From: DATJLY01 sp963729295
Lineage (GTDB): Bacteria > Pseudomonadota > Alphaproteobacteria > ATCC43930 > CGMCC-115725
Direction of reading: 5' to 3'
Length of the DNA: 64,000 nucleotides
Assembly: GCA_963729295.1 (NCBI GenBank)
Contig: CAVSNJ010000028.1
Location: forward strand, 1-64,000
Shown: one piece after another, positions 34,095 to 42,506 of the stretch
Numbering within the stretch: position 1 is the stretch's first letter
Layout of the letters: every line of letters starts with the position of its first letter
The notes under the pieces: generated by a model
The model's database searches: none
What the model was told of the DNA's origin: nothing
Seen by the model: the letters and a program-made list of their open reading frames with translations, nothing else
Program-made: the position numbers and the translations under genes

Positions 34095-35033
34095 TCAGGC
34101 GCCGGCGGCGAGCCGTTCGGCGCGCGCCGCGCGGAGCCGGGCGAAATCGTCGCCCGCGAAATAGGAGGACCGCGTCAAGGGCGAGGCCGAGACCATGAGG
34201 AAGCCCTTGCCCAAGGCCTGCGCGCGGTAGGAGGCGAACTCCTCGGGCGGGACGAAGCGGGCGACGGCGTGATGCTTCGGCGTCGGCTGCAGATATTGGC
34301 CGATGGTCAGGAAATCGACCTGCGCCGCGCGCAGATCGTCCATCACCTGATATATTTCTGCGGCGTTTTCGCCGAGACCGACCATCAGGCCCGACTTCGT
34401 GAACAGCGCCGGATCGAGCGCCTTCACCCGGTCGAGCAGCTTGAGCGAGGCGAAATAGCGGGCACCCGGCCGGACCTCGCCGTAAAGCCGCGGCACGGTC
34501 TCGAGATTGTGGTTGTAGACGTCGGGCTTGGCCGCGACGACCGCCTCGATGGCGCCGTCCTTGCGCAGGAAGTCGGGCGTCAGGACCTCGATCGTGGTCG
34601 CGGGCGCAAGACTACGAATGGCGCGGATCGTCGCTACGAAATGCCCGGCGCCGCCATCATCGAGATCGTCGCGGTCGACCGAGGTGATGACGATGTGCGC
34701 GAGCTTGAGGCGCGCCACCGCCTCGCCGACGCGCAGGGGCTCATGCGGGTCGAGCCGGTCAGGCTTGCCGGTCGCGACGTTGCAGAAGGCGCAGGCGCGC
34801 GTGCAGACGCTGCCGAGGATCATCACGGTCGCGTGGCCGAGCTTCCAGCATTCGCCGATATTGGGGCAGGCGGCTTCCTCGCACACGGTGTTGAGCTTGA
34901 GCTCGCGCATGAGGCGCCGCGTCTCGTGATATTCCGGCGAGACCGGCGCCTTGACGCGAATCCACGCCGGCTTCTTCAGCGCCGGAGTGTCGGGCTTGCC
35001 CGCTTTTTCGGGATGGCGGACGCGCGCTTCCAT
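34095..35033 (-). CDS. lipA: Lipoyl synthase
   Basis: A 312-residue radical-SAM enzyme inserting two sulfurs into octanoyl groups of lipoyl domains. Auxiliary cluster Cys are in CEEAACPNIGEC, the radical-SAM cluster is in CTRACAFCNVATG, and the C-terminal Ser cluster ligand is in RSSYFAGD. ATG 35033, four bases past the lpd stop, is preferred over the upstream 35069. Its place in the pdh operon links cofactor making to its three lipoyl-bearing or lipoyl-oxidising products. Confidence 0.94.
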   Translation of the reverse strand: MEARVRHPEKAGKPDTPALKKPAWIRVKAPVSPEYHETRRLMRELKLNTVCEEAACPNIGECWKLGHATVMILGSVCTRACAFCNVATGKPDRLDPHEPLRVGEAVARLKLAHIVITSVDRDDLDDGGAGHFVATIRAIRSLAPATTIEVLTPDFLRKDGAIEAVVAAKPDVYNHNLETVPRLYGEVRPGARYFASLKLLDRVKALDPALFTKSGLMVGLGENAAEIYQVMDDLRAAQVDFLTIGQYLQPTPKHHAVARFVPPEEFASYRAQALGKGFLMVSASPLTRSSYFAGDDFARLRAARAERLAAGA

Positions 35034-35037
35034 GGCG

Positions 35038-36438
35038 CTAGAAGTGGATGGCGCGGCCATAGGCGTCAAGCACCGCCTCGTGCATCGTCTCGGACAGCGT
35101 GGGATGCGGGAAGATCGTCTCGATCAGCTCTTCCTCGGTGGTCTCGAGCGTCTTCGCGATGGCATAGCCCTGGATCAGCTCGGTCACCTCGGCGCCGATC
35201 ATGTGCGCGCCCAGGAGCGCGCCGGTCTTGGCGTCGAACACGGTCTTGACCATGCCCTCGGGCTCGCCGAGCGCGATCGCCTTGCCGTTGCCGATATAGG
35301 GAAAGCGGCCCACCTTCACCTCATAGCCCTTGTCCTTCGCCGCCTTCTCGGTGAGGCCCACGCTCGCCACTTGCGGCCGGCAATAGGTGCAGCCGGGCAC
35401 GTTCGTCACGTCGAGCGGATGGACGTTGTTGAGGCCGGCGATGCGCTCGACGCACAGCACGCCCTCGTGGCTTGCCTTGTGCGCGAGCCAGGGCGGGCCG
35501 ACCACGTCGCCGATCGCATAGACGCCCGGCTCGCCCGTGGCGCACCACGGATCGATCACGATGTGCGTTCGCTCGACCTTCACCTTGGTGCCTTCGAGGC
35601 CCAAATTCTCGACATTGCCGACGATGCCGATGGCGAGCACGACGCGCTCGGCCTTGACGCTCGTGGTCTTGTCGCCCGCGACGAGCGTGGCGCTGACGCC
35701 ATCAGCGGATTTCTTCAGCTCCTTCACCGTCGTGCCGGTGTGGATCTTCATGCCCTGCTTCTCGAAGGATTTGCGCGCGAAGGCGGAAATCTCCTCGTCC
35801 TCGACCGGGAGGATGCGGTCCAGGACCTCGACCACCGTCACCTCGGATCCGAGATCGCGATAGAAGCTCGCGAACTCGATGCCGATGGCGCCCGAGCCCA
35901 CGACCAGCAGCGATTTCGGAATGGCGGGCGGGAGCATCGCCTCCTTGTAGGTCCAGACGAGCTTGCCGTCGGGCTCGAGGCCGGGGAGCGAACGCGCGCG
36001 CGCGCCGGTCGCGAGGATGATGTGCTTGGCGCGCAAATCCGCGACCGGCTTGCCGCCTTTCGCGACCGCGATCTTGCCGGGGCCGGCGAGCTTGCCCTCG
36101 CCGTCCACGACATCGACCTTGTTCTTGCGCAGGAGGTATTTGACGCCGTCGGAAAGCTGCTTTGCCACCTTGCGCGAACGCTCGACGACCTTCTTGGCGT
36201 CGTAGCGCACGTCCTTCGCCGAAAAGCCGAACGCGTCGAGATTTTGCAGCAGGTGATTGATCTCCGACGCGCGCAGCAGCGCCTTCGTCGGGATGCAGCC
36301 CCAGTTGAGGCAGATGCCGCCGAGCTGATCGCGCTCCACGACGCACGATTTCATCCCGAGCTGCGCCGCGCGGATCGCCGCGACATAGCCGCCCGGCCCC
36401 GATCCGACGACGACCAGATCGTAGTTCGCTTCTGCCAT
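35038..36438 (-). CDS. lpdA: Dihydrolipoyl dehydrogenase (E3)
   Basis: The 466-residue flavoprotein reoxidises dihydrolipoyl groups of the pyruvate dehydrogenase complex with NAD. Visible are the FAD site VVVGSGPGGYVAAIRAAQLG, the redox disulfide in GGICLNWGCIPTKAL, the NAD site VVGSGAIGIEFASFY and the catalytic His-Glu in HPTLSE. ATG 36438 follows pdhC after 11 bases. The frame happens to stay open back into pdhC, giving a false 941-codon fusion. Confidence 0.95.
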   Translation of the reverse strand: MAEANYDLVVVGSGPGGYVAAIRAAQLGMKSCVVERDQLGGICLNWGCIPTKALLRASEINHLLQNLDAFGFSAKDVRYDAKKVVERSRKVAKQLSDGVKYLLRKNKVDVVDGEGKLAGPGKIAVAKGGKPVADLRAKHIILATGARARSLPGLEPDGKLVWTYKEAMLPPAIPKSLLVVGSGAIGIEFASFYRDLGSEVTVVEVLDRILPVEDEEISAFARKSFEKQGMKIHTGTTVKELKKSADGVSATLVAGDKTTSVKAERVVLAIGIVGNVENLGLEGTKVKVERTHIVIDPWCATGEPGVYAIGDVVGPPWLAHKASHEGVLCVERIAGLNNVHPLDVTNVPGCTYCRPQVASVGLTEKAAKDKGYEVKVGRFPYIGNGKAIALGEPEGMVKTVFDAKTGALLGAHMIGAEVTELIQGYAIAKTLETTEEELIETIFPHPTLSETMHEAVLDAYGRAIHF

Positions 36439-36449
36439 CGGACCCTTCC

Positions 36450-37863
36450 TCAGAGCGCCAGCAGCGCCGGCGATTCGATGATCTTCTTGAACGCCTGCAT
36501 CCAGCGCGCGCCGGTCGCGCCGTCGAGCACGCGGTGATCGCAGGTGAGCGTGCAGCTCATCACCGTGGCGATGGCGAGCGCGCCGTTCTTCACCACCGGC
36601 CGCTGCTCGCCGGCACCGATCGCGAGGATCGCGCTCTGCGGCGGATTGATGACCGCGGTGAAATCCTTGACGCCGAACATGCCGAGATTCGAGATCGAGA
36701 AGGTGCCGCCCTGGAACTCGGTGAGCTTGAGTTTTCCGGTGCGCGCGCGCGCGGCCAGGTCCTTCATCTCGGCCGAGATCGCGGCGATGCCCTTCTGGTC
36801 GGCATGCTTGATGATCGGCGTGATGAGCCCGTCCTCGAGCGCCACCGCCACGGCGACGTCGATCTCGGCCCAGCGCAGGATCGCGTCCTCGCTCCACGAC
36901 GCATTCGCCTCGGGCACCTCTTTCAGCGCCAGCGCCACCGCCTTGATGACGAAGTCGTTGACCGAGAGCTTGTGTTCGGCGGCGGCATTGGCCTCGGCGC
37001 GCATGGCGAGGAGCCGGTCGATCTCGCAATCGGCGGTGAGGAAGAAATGCGGCGCCGCCTCCGATTGCGTGAGGCGTTGCGCGATGACGCGGCGCATCGC
37101 GTTGATCGGCACTTCGGTATAGGCGATGCCGCCGGCGAGCGCCGCGACCTGGTCCTTGCTGTAAAGCGGTGCTCCGCCCGGCGCGGTGACGGCGGCCGGG
37201 CGCGGCGCGGCGCCAGGGGCTTGCGGCTGCGCCTGCGCCGGGCGCGGTGCCGCGCCGGGGCGCGCGCCCTCGATGTCGGCGGCGGACGATGCGGCCGTGC
37301 GGACCCGAGCCGTGCAATGCGGCGAGATCGACGCCCTTCTCGCGCGCGAGCCGGCGCGCCAAGGGGCTCGCGAAGAGACGCCCGTTGCCGGCGTGCGATG
37401 GCGGCGCAGGCGACGGCGCTTGCGTTGCCCCCTCACCCTGCCCTCTCCCCGGTGGGGCGAGGGTTGGCGCCCGTGCTCCCTCTCCCCTCTGGGGAGAGGG
37501 TTGGGGTGAAACTCCCTCCCCCCTCGAGGGGGAGGGTTGGGGTGGGGGGGCCGCGGGCGCAGCGGGCGCGGGCTTGGCCGCCGCCGCCGCCGGCTTCGCG
37601 GCGAGCGCGCTCTTGTCCTCGTCCTCGCCGAGGATGAGGGCGATCGGCTCGTTGACCTTGACGCCTTGCGTGCCCTCGGCGACGAGGATGCGGCCCATCG
37701 TGCCCTCGTCCACCGCCTCCATCTCCATCGTCGCCTTGTCGGTCTCGATCTCGGCGAGCACGTCGCCGGCCTTGACCGCGTCGCCTTCCTTCTTGTGCCA
37801 CTTGGCGAGATTGCCCTCGGTCATGGTGGGCGAGAGCGCCGGCATCCGCACCTCGATCGGCAT
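36450..37863 (-). CDS. pdhC: Pyruvate dehydrogenase E2, dihydrolipoyl acetyltransferase, read with one +1 frameshift
   Basis: A lipoyl domain (residues 1-80, lysine in ETDKATMEM) is followed by a Pro/Ala linker holding palindromic-repeat sequence, then the E3/E1-binding domain (FASPLARRLAREKGVDL...GSGPHGRI). After a frame change near 37279 comes the catalytic domain with TCDHRVLDGATGARW. Deleting one C (CGCCGCCGAC to CGCCGCGAC on the coding strand) joins the parts into about 470 residues. Since the enzyme is central, I take the shift as sequence error. It lies 9 bases after pdhB. Confidence 0.9.
37435..37550. repeat. Palindromic repeats inside the pdhC linker
   Basis: Three G/C-rich hairpin units in tandem lie within the coding sequence. 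The last 43 bp (37508-37550) are identical to 38930-38972 in pdhB. In the pdhC frame they encode Pro/Ser/Arg/Gly-rich linker such as PQPSPSRGEG. The same class occurs in intergenic gaps at 28845-28918 and 56978-57120. Confidence 0.85.
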
Positions 37864-37872
37864 CGTGCGTTC

Positions 37873-39264
37873 CTAGCGGTAGGCCACCGCCTTGGCGGCG
37901 GCGGCGATGTCGGCGGATTGCGGCAGCGCCAACCGCTCGAGGTTGGCGGCATAAGGCAGCGGCACGTCCTTGCCGGTGACGCGCACGACCGGCGCGTCGA
38001 GCCAGTCGAACGCGTGCTCCATGATGAGCGCCGCGATCTCGGCGCCGATGCCGGCGAAGGGCCAGCCTTCCTCGACGCTGACGATGCGGTTGGTCTTCTT
38101 GACCGAGGCGACGACCGTTTCGATGTCGAGGGGCCTGAGCGTGCGCAAATCGATCACCTCGGCCGAGAGTCCATCGGCAGCGAGCGCGTCCGCCGCCTCC
38201 ATCGCCACCTGCACCATGCGCGAGAACGCGACGATGGTGACGTGCTCGCCGGCCCGCGCGATCCGCGCCTTGCCGATCGGCACGGTGTAGTCGGCGGTAT
38301 CGGGCACCGCAAAGCTCTGGCCATAGACCAGCTCGTTCTCGAGGAAGATCACCGGATTGGGATCGCGGATCGCGGATTTGAGCAGGCCCTTGTGATCGGA
38401 CGCGGTGTAGGGCGCGATGACGATGAGGCCCGGCACATGCGCGTACCAGGAGCCGTATTCCTGCGAATGCTGCGCCGCGACACGCGCGGCCGCGCCGTCG
38501 GGGCCGCGGAACACGATCGGGCAATGCATCTGCCCGCCCGACATGTAGCGCGTCTTGGCGGCGGAATTGATGAGCTGGTCCATCGCCTGCATGGCGAAGT
38601 TCCAGGTCATGAACTCGACGATCGGGCGCAGGCCCGCCATCGCCGCGCCGATGCCGAGCCCGGCGAAACTGTGCTCGGAGATGGGCGTGTCGATGACGCG
38701 GCGCGCGCCGAATTCCTGGAGCAAGCCCTGACTCACCTTGTAGGCGCCCTGGTATTCCGCGACCTCCTCGCCCATCAGGAACACGTCGCCGTCGCGCCGC
38801 ATCTCTTCCGCGATCGCGTCGCGCAGCGCCTCGCGCACGGTGAGCGTGACGGTTGCGCCGGTCCATTCCATCTCGGCGGCGATGGGTGCGCGAGCGGGTT
38901 GAGCGGCGGGCGCGGGTACCGCTGCGGCCGAAACTCCCTCCCCCCTCGAGGGGGAGGGTTGGGGTGGGGGGGTTGGAGACGGCGCGGGCTTAGCGCCCTT
39001 CGCCGCGGCATCGACGCTTTCGCCCTCGGACGCGATCACCGCGATCGGCAGGTTGACGGCGACGTTCTCGGTGCCCTCGGGCACGAGGATGCTGGCGAGC
39101 GTGCCCTCGTCCACCGCCTCGATCTCCATCGTCGCCTTGTCGGTCTCGATCTCGGCGAGCACGTCGCCGGCCTTGACCGCGTCGCCCGGCTTCTTGAGCC
39201 AGCGCGCGATCTTGCCCTCGGTCATGGTCGGCGACAGCGCCGGCATCAGCACTTCGATCGGCAT
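37873..39264 (-). CDS. pdhB: Pyruvate dehydrogenase E1 beta subunit with N-terminal lipoyl domain
   Basis: A 463-residue protein. A lipoyl domain (residues 1-80, lysine in ETDKATMEI) and a linker with an in-frame palindromic repeat precede the transketolase-like E1 beta part, which starts near residue 135 (VTLTVREALRDAIAEEMRRD). The E1 beta part shows MGEEVAEYQGAYKVSQGLL and SEHSFAGLGIGAAMAGLRP. An extra lipoyl domain on E1 beta is characteristic of alphaproteobacteria. ATG 39264 is 29 bases after pdhA. Confidence 0.95.
   Translation of the reverse strand: MPIEVLMPALSPTMTEGKIARWLKKPGDAVKAGDVLAEIETDKATMEIEAVDEGTLASILVPEGTENVAVNLPIAVIASEGESVDAAAKGAKPAPSPTPPPQPSPSRGEGVSAAAVPAPAAQPARAPIAAEMEWTGATVTLTVREALRDAIAEEMRRDGDVFLMGEEVAEYQGAYKVSQGLLQEFGARRVIDTPISEHSFAGLGIGAAMAGLRPIVEFMTWNFAMQAMDQLINSAAKTRYMSGGQMHCPIVFRGPDGAAARVAAQHSQEYGSWYAHVPGLIVIAPYTASDHKGLLKSAIRDPNPVIFLENELVYGQSFAVPDTADYTVPIGKARIARAGEHVTIVAFSRMVQVAMEAADALAADGLSAEVIDLRTLRPLDIETVVASVKKTNRIVSVEEGWPFAGIGAEIAALIMEHAFDWLDAPVVRVTGKDVPLPYAANLERLALPQSADIAAAAKAVAYR
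38930..38972. repeat. Palindromic repeat inside the pdhB linker
   Basis: 43 bp identical to 37508-37550 in pdhC, in the same orientation and reading frame, encoding PPPQPSPSRGEGVS. The core CTCCCCCC/TCGA/GGGGGAG forms a hairpin. It lies between the lipoyl and catalytic domains of the E1 beta subunit, where an insertion is tolerated. Confidence 0.88.
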
Positions 39265-39293
39265 TTTGTCTCTCGCGCCTTGTCTCTCGCGGC

Positions 39294-40307
39294 TCAGGCG
39301 GGGGCGTAGACGTCGGTCCAGAGCTCCGACGGATCGGGCTCGGGGCAGTCCTGCGCGAACTCGGATGCGGCGGTCACGATGTCCTTCACCTGCTTGTCGA
39401 TGTCCTTGAGCTTCGCCTCGTCGGCGTGGCCGGCATCGATGAGGCGCTTCTTCATCTGGTCGATCGGATCGTGCTCCTCGCGCATGCGGTTCACCTCGTC
39501 GCGCGTGCGGTATTTCGCCGGATCCGACATCGAGTGGCCGCGATAGCGGTAGGTCAGCATCTCGAGGATGTAGGGACCCTTGCCCGCGCGCGCATAAGCC
39601 ACCGCCTCTTCCGCCGCCTCGCGCACCGCGACGACGTTCATGCCGTCGACCTGGTGGCCGGGAATGCCCAAGGGCGCGCCGCGCGAGAACAGATCGTGCG
39701 AGGCCGAGGCGCGCGTCACCGACGTGCCCATGCCGTATTTGTTGTTCTCGATGATGTAGACGACCGGCAGCTTCCACAGCGCCGCCATGTTGAAGCTCTC
39801 GTACACCTGGCCCTGGTTCATCGCGCCGTCGCCGAGGAAGGTGAGGCTGACGCGGCCGTTGTCGCGATACTGATGCGCGAATCCGAGGCCGGTGCCGATC
39901 GGCACCATGGCGCCGACGATGCCGTGCCCGCCGAAGAAATTCTTCTCGCGCGAGAACATGTGCATCGAGCCGCCCTTGCCCTTGGAATAGCCGCCGCGCC
40001 GGCCGGTGAGCTCGGCCATGACGCCTTTCGGGTCCATGTTGCAGGCGAGCATGTGGCCGTGATCGCGATAGGAGGTGACGATGGTGTCGCCCTCCTCGAT
40101 CGCGGCCATGCAGCCGACCACGACCGCCTCCTCGCCGATATAGAGATGGCAGAAGCCGCCAATGAGGCCCATGCCGTACATCTGGCCGGCCTTCTCCTCG
40201 AAGCGCCGGATCAGGAGCATGGTGCGGTAGTGGCGCAGGAGCTCGGCCGGGTCGAGCTCGGGCTGCTCCTCTGTGACGGGTTTGGGCCTGCGTTTGGCGA
40301 GCGCCAT
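39294..40307 (-). CDS. pdhA: Pyruvate dehydrogenase E1 alpha subunit
   Basis: The 337-residue thiamine-diphosphate subunit decarboxylates pyruvate and acetylates the lipoyl groups. It shows RRFEEKAGQMYGMGLIGGFCHLYIGEEA, the ThDP motif GDGAMNQGQVYESFNMAALW...NN, and the loop YRYRGHSMSDPAKYR. ATG 40307 has GGGAGGT at the ideal distance and is chosen over an upstream extension. First gene of pdhA-pdhB-pdhC-lpdA-lipA-COQ10. Confidence 0.95.
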   Translation of the reverse strand: MALAKRRPKPVTEEQPELDPAELLRHYRTMLLIRRFEEKAGQMYGMGLIGGFCHLYIGEEAVVVGCMAAIEEGDTIVTSYRDHGHMLACNMDPKGVMAELTGRRGGYSKGKGGSMHMFSREKNFFGGHGIVGAMVPIGTGLGFAHQYRDNGRVSLTFLGDGAMNQGQVYESFNMAALWKLPVVYIIENNKYGMGTSVTRASASHDLFSRGAPLGIPGHQVDGMNVVAVREAAEEAVAYARAGKGPYILEMLTYRYRGHSMSDPAKYRTRDEVNRMREEHDPIDQMKKRLIDAGHADEAKLKDIDKQVKDIVTAASEFAQDCPEPDPSELWTDVYAPA

Positions 40308-40392
40308 GACACCTCCCTTTCGCCCCGCCGCGGGCGTTTTAACCACCATGGCGGCCTGTCCGGGATAATGCAAGCGGAGTGTTGCCAATTCA

Positions 40393-40408
40393 TTGTTTTG
40401 CAACACAA
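40393..40408. promoter_or_regulatory. Putative operator upstream of pdhA
   Basis: TTGTTTTGCAACACAA is a near-perfect 16-bp palindrome (TTGTnTTGCAAnACAA), 86 bases before the pdhA start in an AT-richer gap of about 235 bp with no gene. TTGCAA-centred palindromes are bound by several regulators of acyl-CoA and pyruvate metabolism. The binding factor here is not known. Confidence 0.4.
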
Positions 40409-40543
40409 AATAGAAATGAACCGAAATTCGGTTAAGCGGCCTGATAAGGCTCGAAGCGGCCCGCCTCGCAGATGCGAAGGGGATAAATTCGTGATGTCGC
40501 CCCGGCGCAAAGAGCGCCCGGAACGCGGCGCCGCCCCCCGGCC

Positions 40544-42013
40544 TCAGGGCTGTGCGTGCTGGTAGTCCATCGTGCAGGTGCGGTAGCCGACCGTCCCCGC
40601 GGCTTCAAGATCGCCGTCCGGCCGGATCTTGCCGTGGAGTTCTATGGCGTATCTGCCGGCGACGCTGACCTGCCCGTGGCCGGCGATCTGCACCGCGCCG
40701 TCGGCGCTGACCGAACCCTCGTAGCTTTCGGCGAACACCACTTGGGTCCCCGGGTTGCCGGCATAGTTGCTGGTATGGCTATCGACGCCGCTCCGTTCGC
40801 CCGAAACCGCGCCGTCCTTAATCCGCAGTTCGAGGTCGTTCGCCGTATATGCCCCCCAGCCGGTTGCATTCCGGGATCCTGTCGGTTGCGCCTCACCGCA
40901 CGCAAGGATCCCACGCCAGACCCCGTCGAGCGCCGGCAACGACTGTGACTGGGACGGAGATGGTTCGAGCTTCGCCACCTGTGTCGCAGCGGCCGCGGGC
41001 GTCGGCCGTGACGCCGGCTCTCGCGGGGCGAGCGAGGCCTGCCCCGACAGGAGCTGGATGCGCCGCCGTGCCAGCGGCGCGAAGGCGCCCTTGGGATAGC
41101 GCTCGAGGTAGCTCTCGAACATGGCCCCGTCGTTCGCCTCGCGCACCGAATCCCAAAACGCGATCTCAACCGCCATGTCGTCCCGCGATGGCGCTCCCAG
41201 CCCGGTCGCCGGCGCGGTCGCGAAATAGAACCTTCCCTCGATCGGCGAGGACGTGACCCACGGGCGCTGCAAGCCGTTGGTCAGGCGATCGACGATGATG
41301 CCAACGTCGTTGAACACCTGGAACAGATCCTCGCCCGGCTTAACGACAGCCTCGGCGAGCGCAAGCGCATAAGGACCATTGCCGCCCTCCGGCCCATCCT
41401 GGGCGAGCTTGCCTGGCTCCGCTGCATAGGAAATCAGCGTGCCCTTCGGCGCCTGCATCTGCGCCAAGCCGCCGCCAACGCCGCGCACGCTGCGGTCGGC
41501 GAACGGATTGTTGCGGCACGCGTCGAGCAGCACGATGTTGAGGCGCGTGCCCGCCGCGTTCATCTGCCGCAGCACGAGATTGGCATCGATCAGTTCGAAA
41601 TCCATGTCGGCGATCTGCGACAGGTTGGCGTCGACCGGCACCAGGTAATTCTCGCCGTCGACCTGCAGCCCGTGGCCGGCGTAATAGAACAAGCCAACCG
41701 TCGCCCCGGACAAACTTTCGCGGAACGTGCGGATCGCCTGCTCGAACCCCGGCCGGTCGAGATCGGTGAGCGCCTTGCCGCCGACCACGTCGAAGCCCAG
41801 GCCCTGCAAAGTCTTTGCGAGGAGCTGCGCGTCTCGAAACGTGTTGGGCAAGGCCGGCACGTTCCGGTAGCGGCTTTCGCCGATCACGAGCGCGACGCGG
41901 CGCTCGCCTTGCGCGGAGGCGGAGCCCGCAGCAAGCAGCGCCGCACACAGCAGCGCCGCGCCCGCCCAGGCGGTCCAGCGTCGGCTCGCGAAATTTCCGC
42001 GTCTCCAAACCAT
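40544..42013 (-). CDS. Exported caspase-family (peptidase C14) protein
   Basis: A 489-residue protein with a signal peptide (about residues 14-36, ending ASA). The caspase p20-like domain (about residues 37-270) keeps the dyad: His in VGLFYYAGHGLQ and Cys in NIVLLDACRNNPF. GESRYRNVPALPNTFRDAQLLAKTLQGLGF is the metacaspase-like opening. A repeat-like middle (FWDSVREANDGAMFESYLERYPKGAFAPLA) precedes a C-terminal beta-rich domain. ATG 42013 is used rather than the TTG at 42052. Such bacterial caspase homologues are exported and of unknown target. Confidence 0.83.
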   Translation of the reverse strand: MVWRRGNFASRRWTAWAGAALLCAALLAAGSASAQGERRVALVIGESRYRNVPALPNTFRDAQLLAKTLQGLGFDVVGGKALTDLDRPGFEQAIRTFRESLSGATVGLFYYAGHGLQVDGENYLVPVDANLSQIADMDFELIDANLVLRQMNAAGTRLNIVLLDACRNNPFADRSVRGVGGGLAQMQAPKGTLISYAAEPGKLAQDGPEGGNGPYALALAEAVVKPGEDLFQVFNDVGIIVDRLTNGLQRPWVTSSPIEGRFYFATAPATGLGAPSRDDMAVEIAFWDSVREANDGAMFESYLERYPKGAFAPLARRRIQLLSGQASLAPREPASRPTPAAAATQVAKLEPSPSQSQSLPALDGVWRGILACGEAQPTGSRNATGWGAYTANDLELRIKDGAVSGERSGVDSHTSNYAGNPGTQVVFAESYEGSVSADGAVQIAGHGQVSVAGRYAIELHGKIRPDGDLEAAGTVGYRTCTMDYQHAQP

Positions 42014-42070
42014 GCCGCGGAGGAAGTTGCACCTTTCGCGCGGTGCCGACAAGCGGCAGCCGAAGCTCGC

Positions 42071-42394
42071 TCAGGGCGTCGGGGGGGCGGTGAAGATGAC
42101 GCGCTCGTCCGGGCCGATGCGGTTCAAGACGGCGCGCGCGCGCTCATCCAGCATGTCGCGGTCGAGATGGCCCGGCCGCAGCAGGTTGACGCGCTCCTCG
42201 AGCGTGAGGCGCTCGGCATGCGCCGCTGCGCGCTGGGCTTCGGCGGCCTCGATCTGGTCGGCGAGCCCGCGCCAGGCGATGAGGCCGCGATCGCCCTCGA
42301 CGAGGTGATAGGCGAAATAGGCGAACAGGCTGATCCCGGCGACGGGACCAGCGACGAGCCGCGCGCGGCGGCGGATTTCGCCCAAAATTGCCAC
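42071..42394 (-). CDS. ftsB: Cell division protein FtsB/DivIC-like
   Basis: A 107-residue septum-formation initiator with one membrane span (about residues 14-32), then a coiled coil (DQIEAAEAQRAAAHAERLTLEERVNLL) and the family's LDRDMLDERARAVLNRIGPDERVIF end. It bridges FtsL and FtsQ in the divisome. In alphaproteobacteria it usually lies between eno and pdhA; here an MgtC-like gene and a caspase-like gene flank it. Confidence 0.88.
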   Translation of the reverse strand: MAILGEIRRRARLVAGPVAGISLFAYFAYHLVEGDRGLIAWRGLADQIEAAEAQRAAAHAERLTLEERVNLLRPGHLDRDMLDERARAVLNRIGPDERVIFTAPPTP

Positions 42395-42506
42395 AGCCGC
42401 AGAGAATCACGGTCGAGTCGCGAGGTCAAAGGAAATTGTGAGTCGCTTGGCCTCGCGCGGCGAGTCCGTGCGCTGCAACTCGGGTGCGAGTCGATCGCCG
42501 ACGCGC

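Noticed and set aside
37435..37550. Tandem short repeats as a CRISPR array
   Set aside because: Units are self-complementary, G/C runs of uneven spacing with no unique spacers, and they are coding.
35038..37863. Apparent 941-residue E2-E3 fusion protein
   Set aside because: The pdhC lipoyl part runs after its +1 break in the lpd frame by chance; the true E2 catalytic domain lies in another frame and lpd has its own start.
40340..40372. TTGGCA...TTGCAT pair upstream of pdhA as a sigma-54 promoter
   Set aside because: The GG and GC elements are about three bases too far apart and no enhancer-binding regulator is near.
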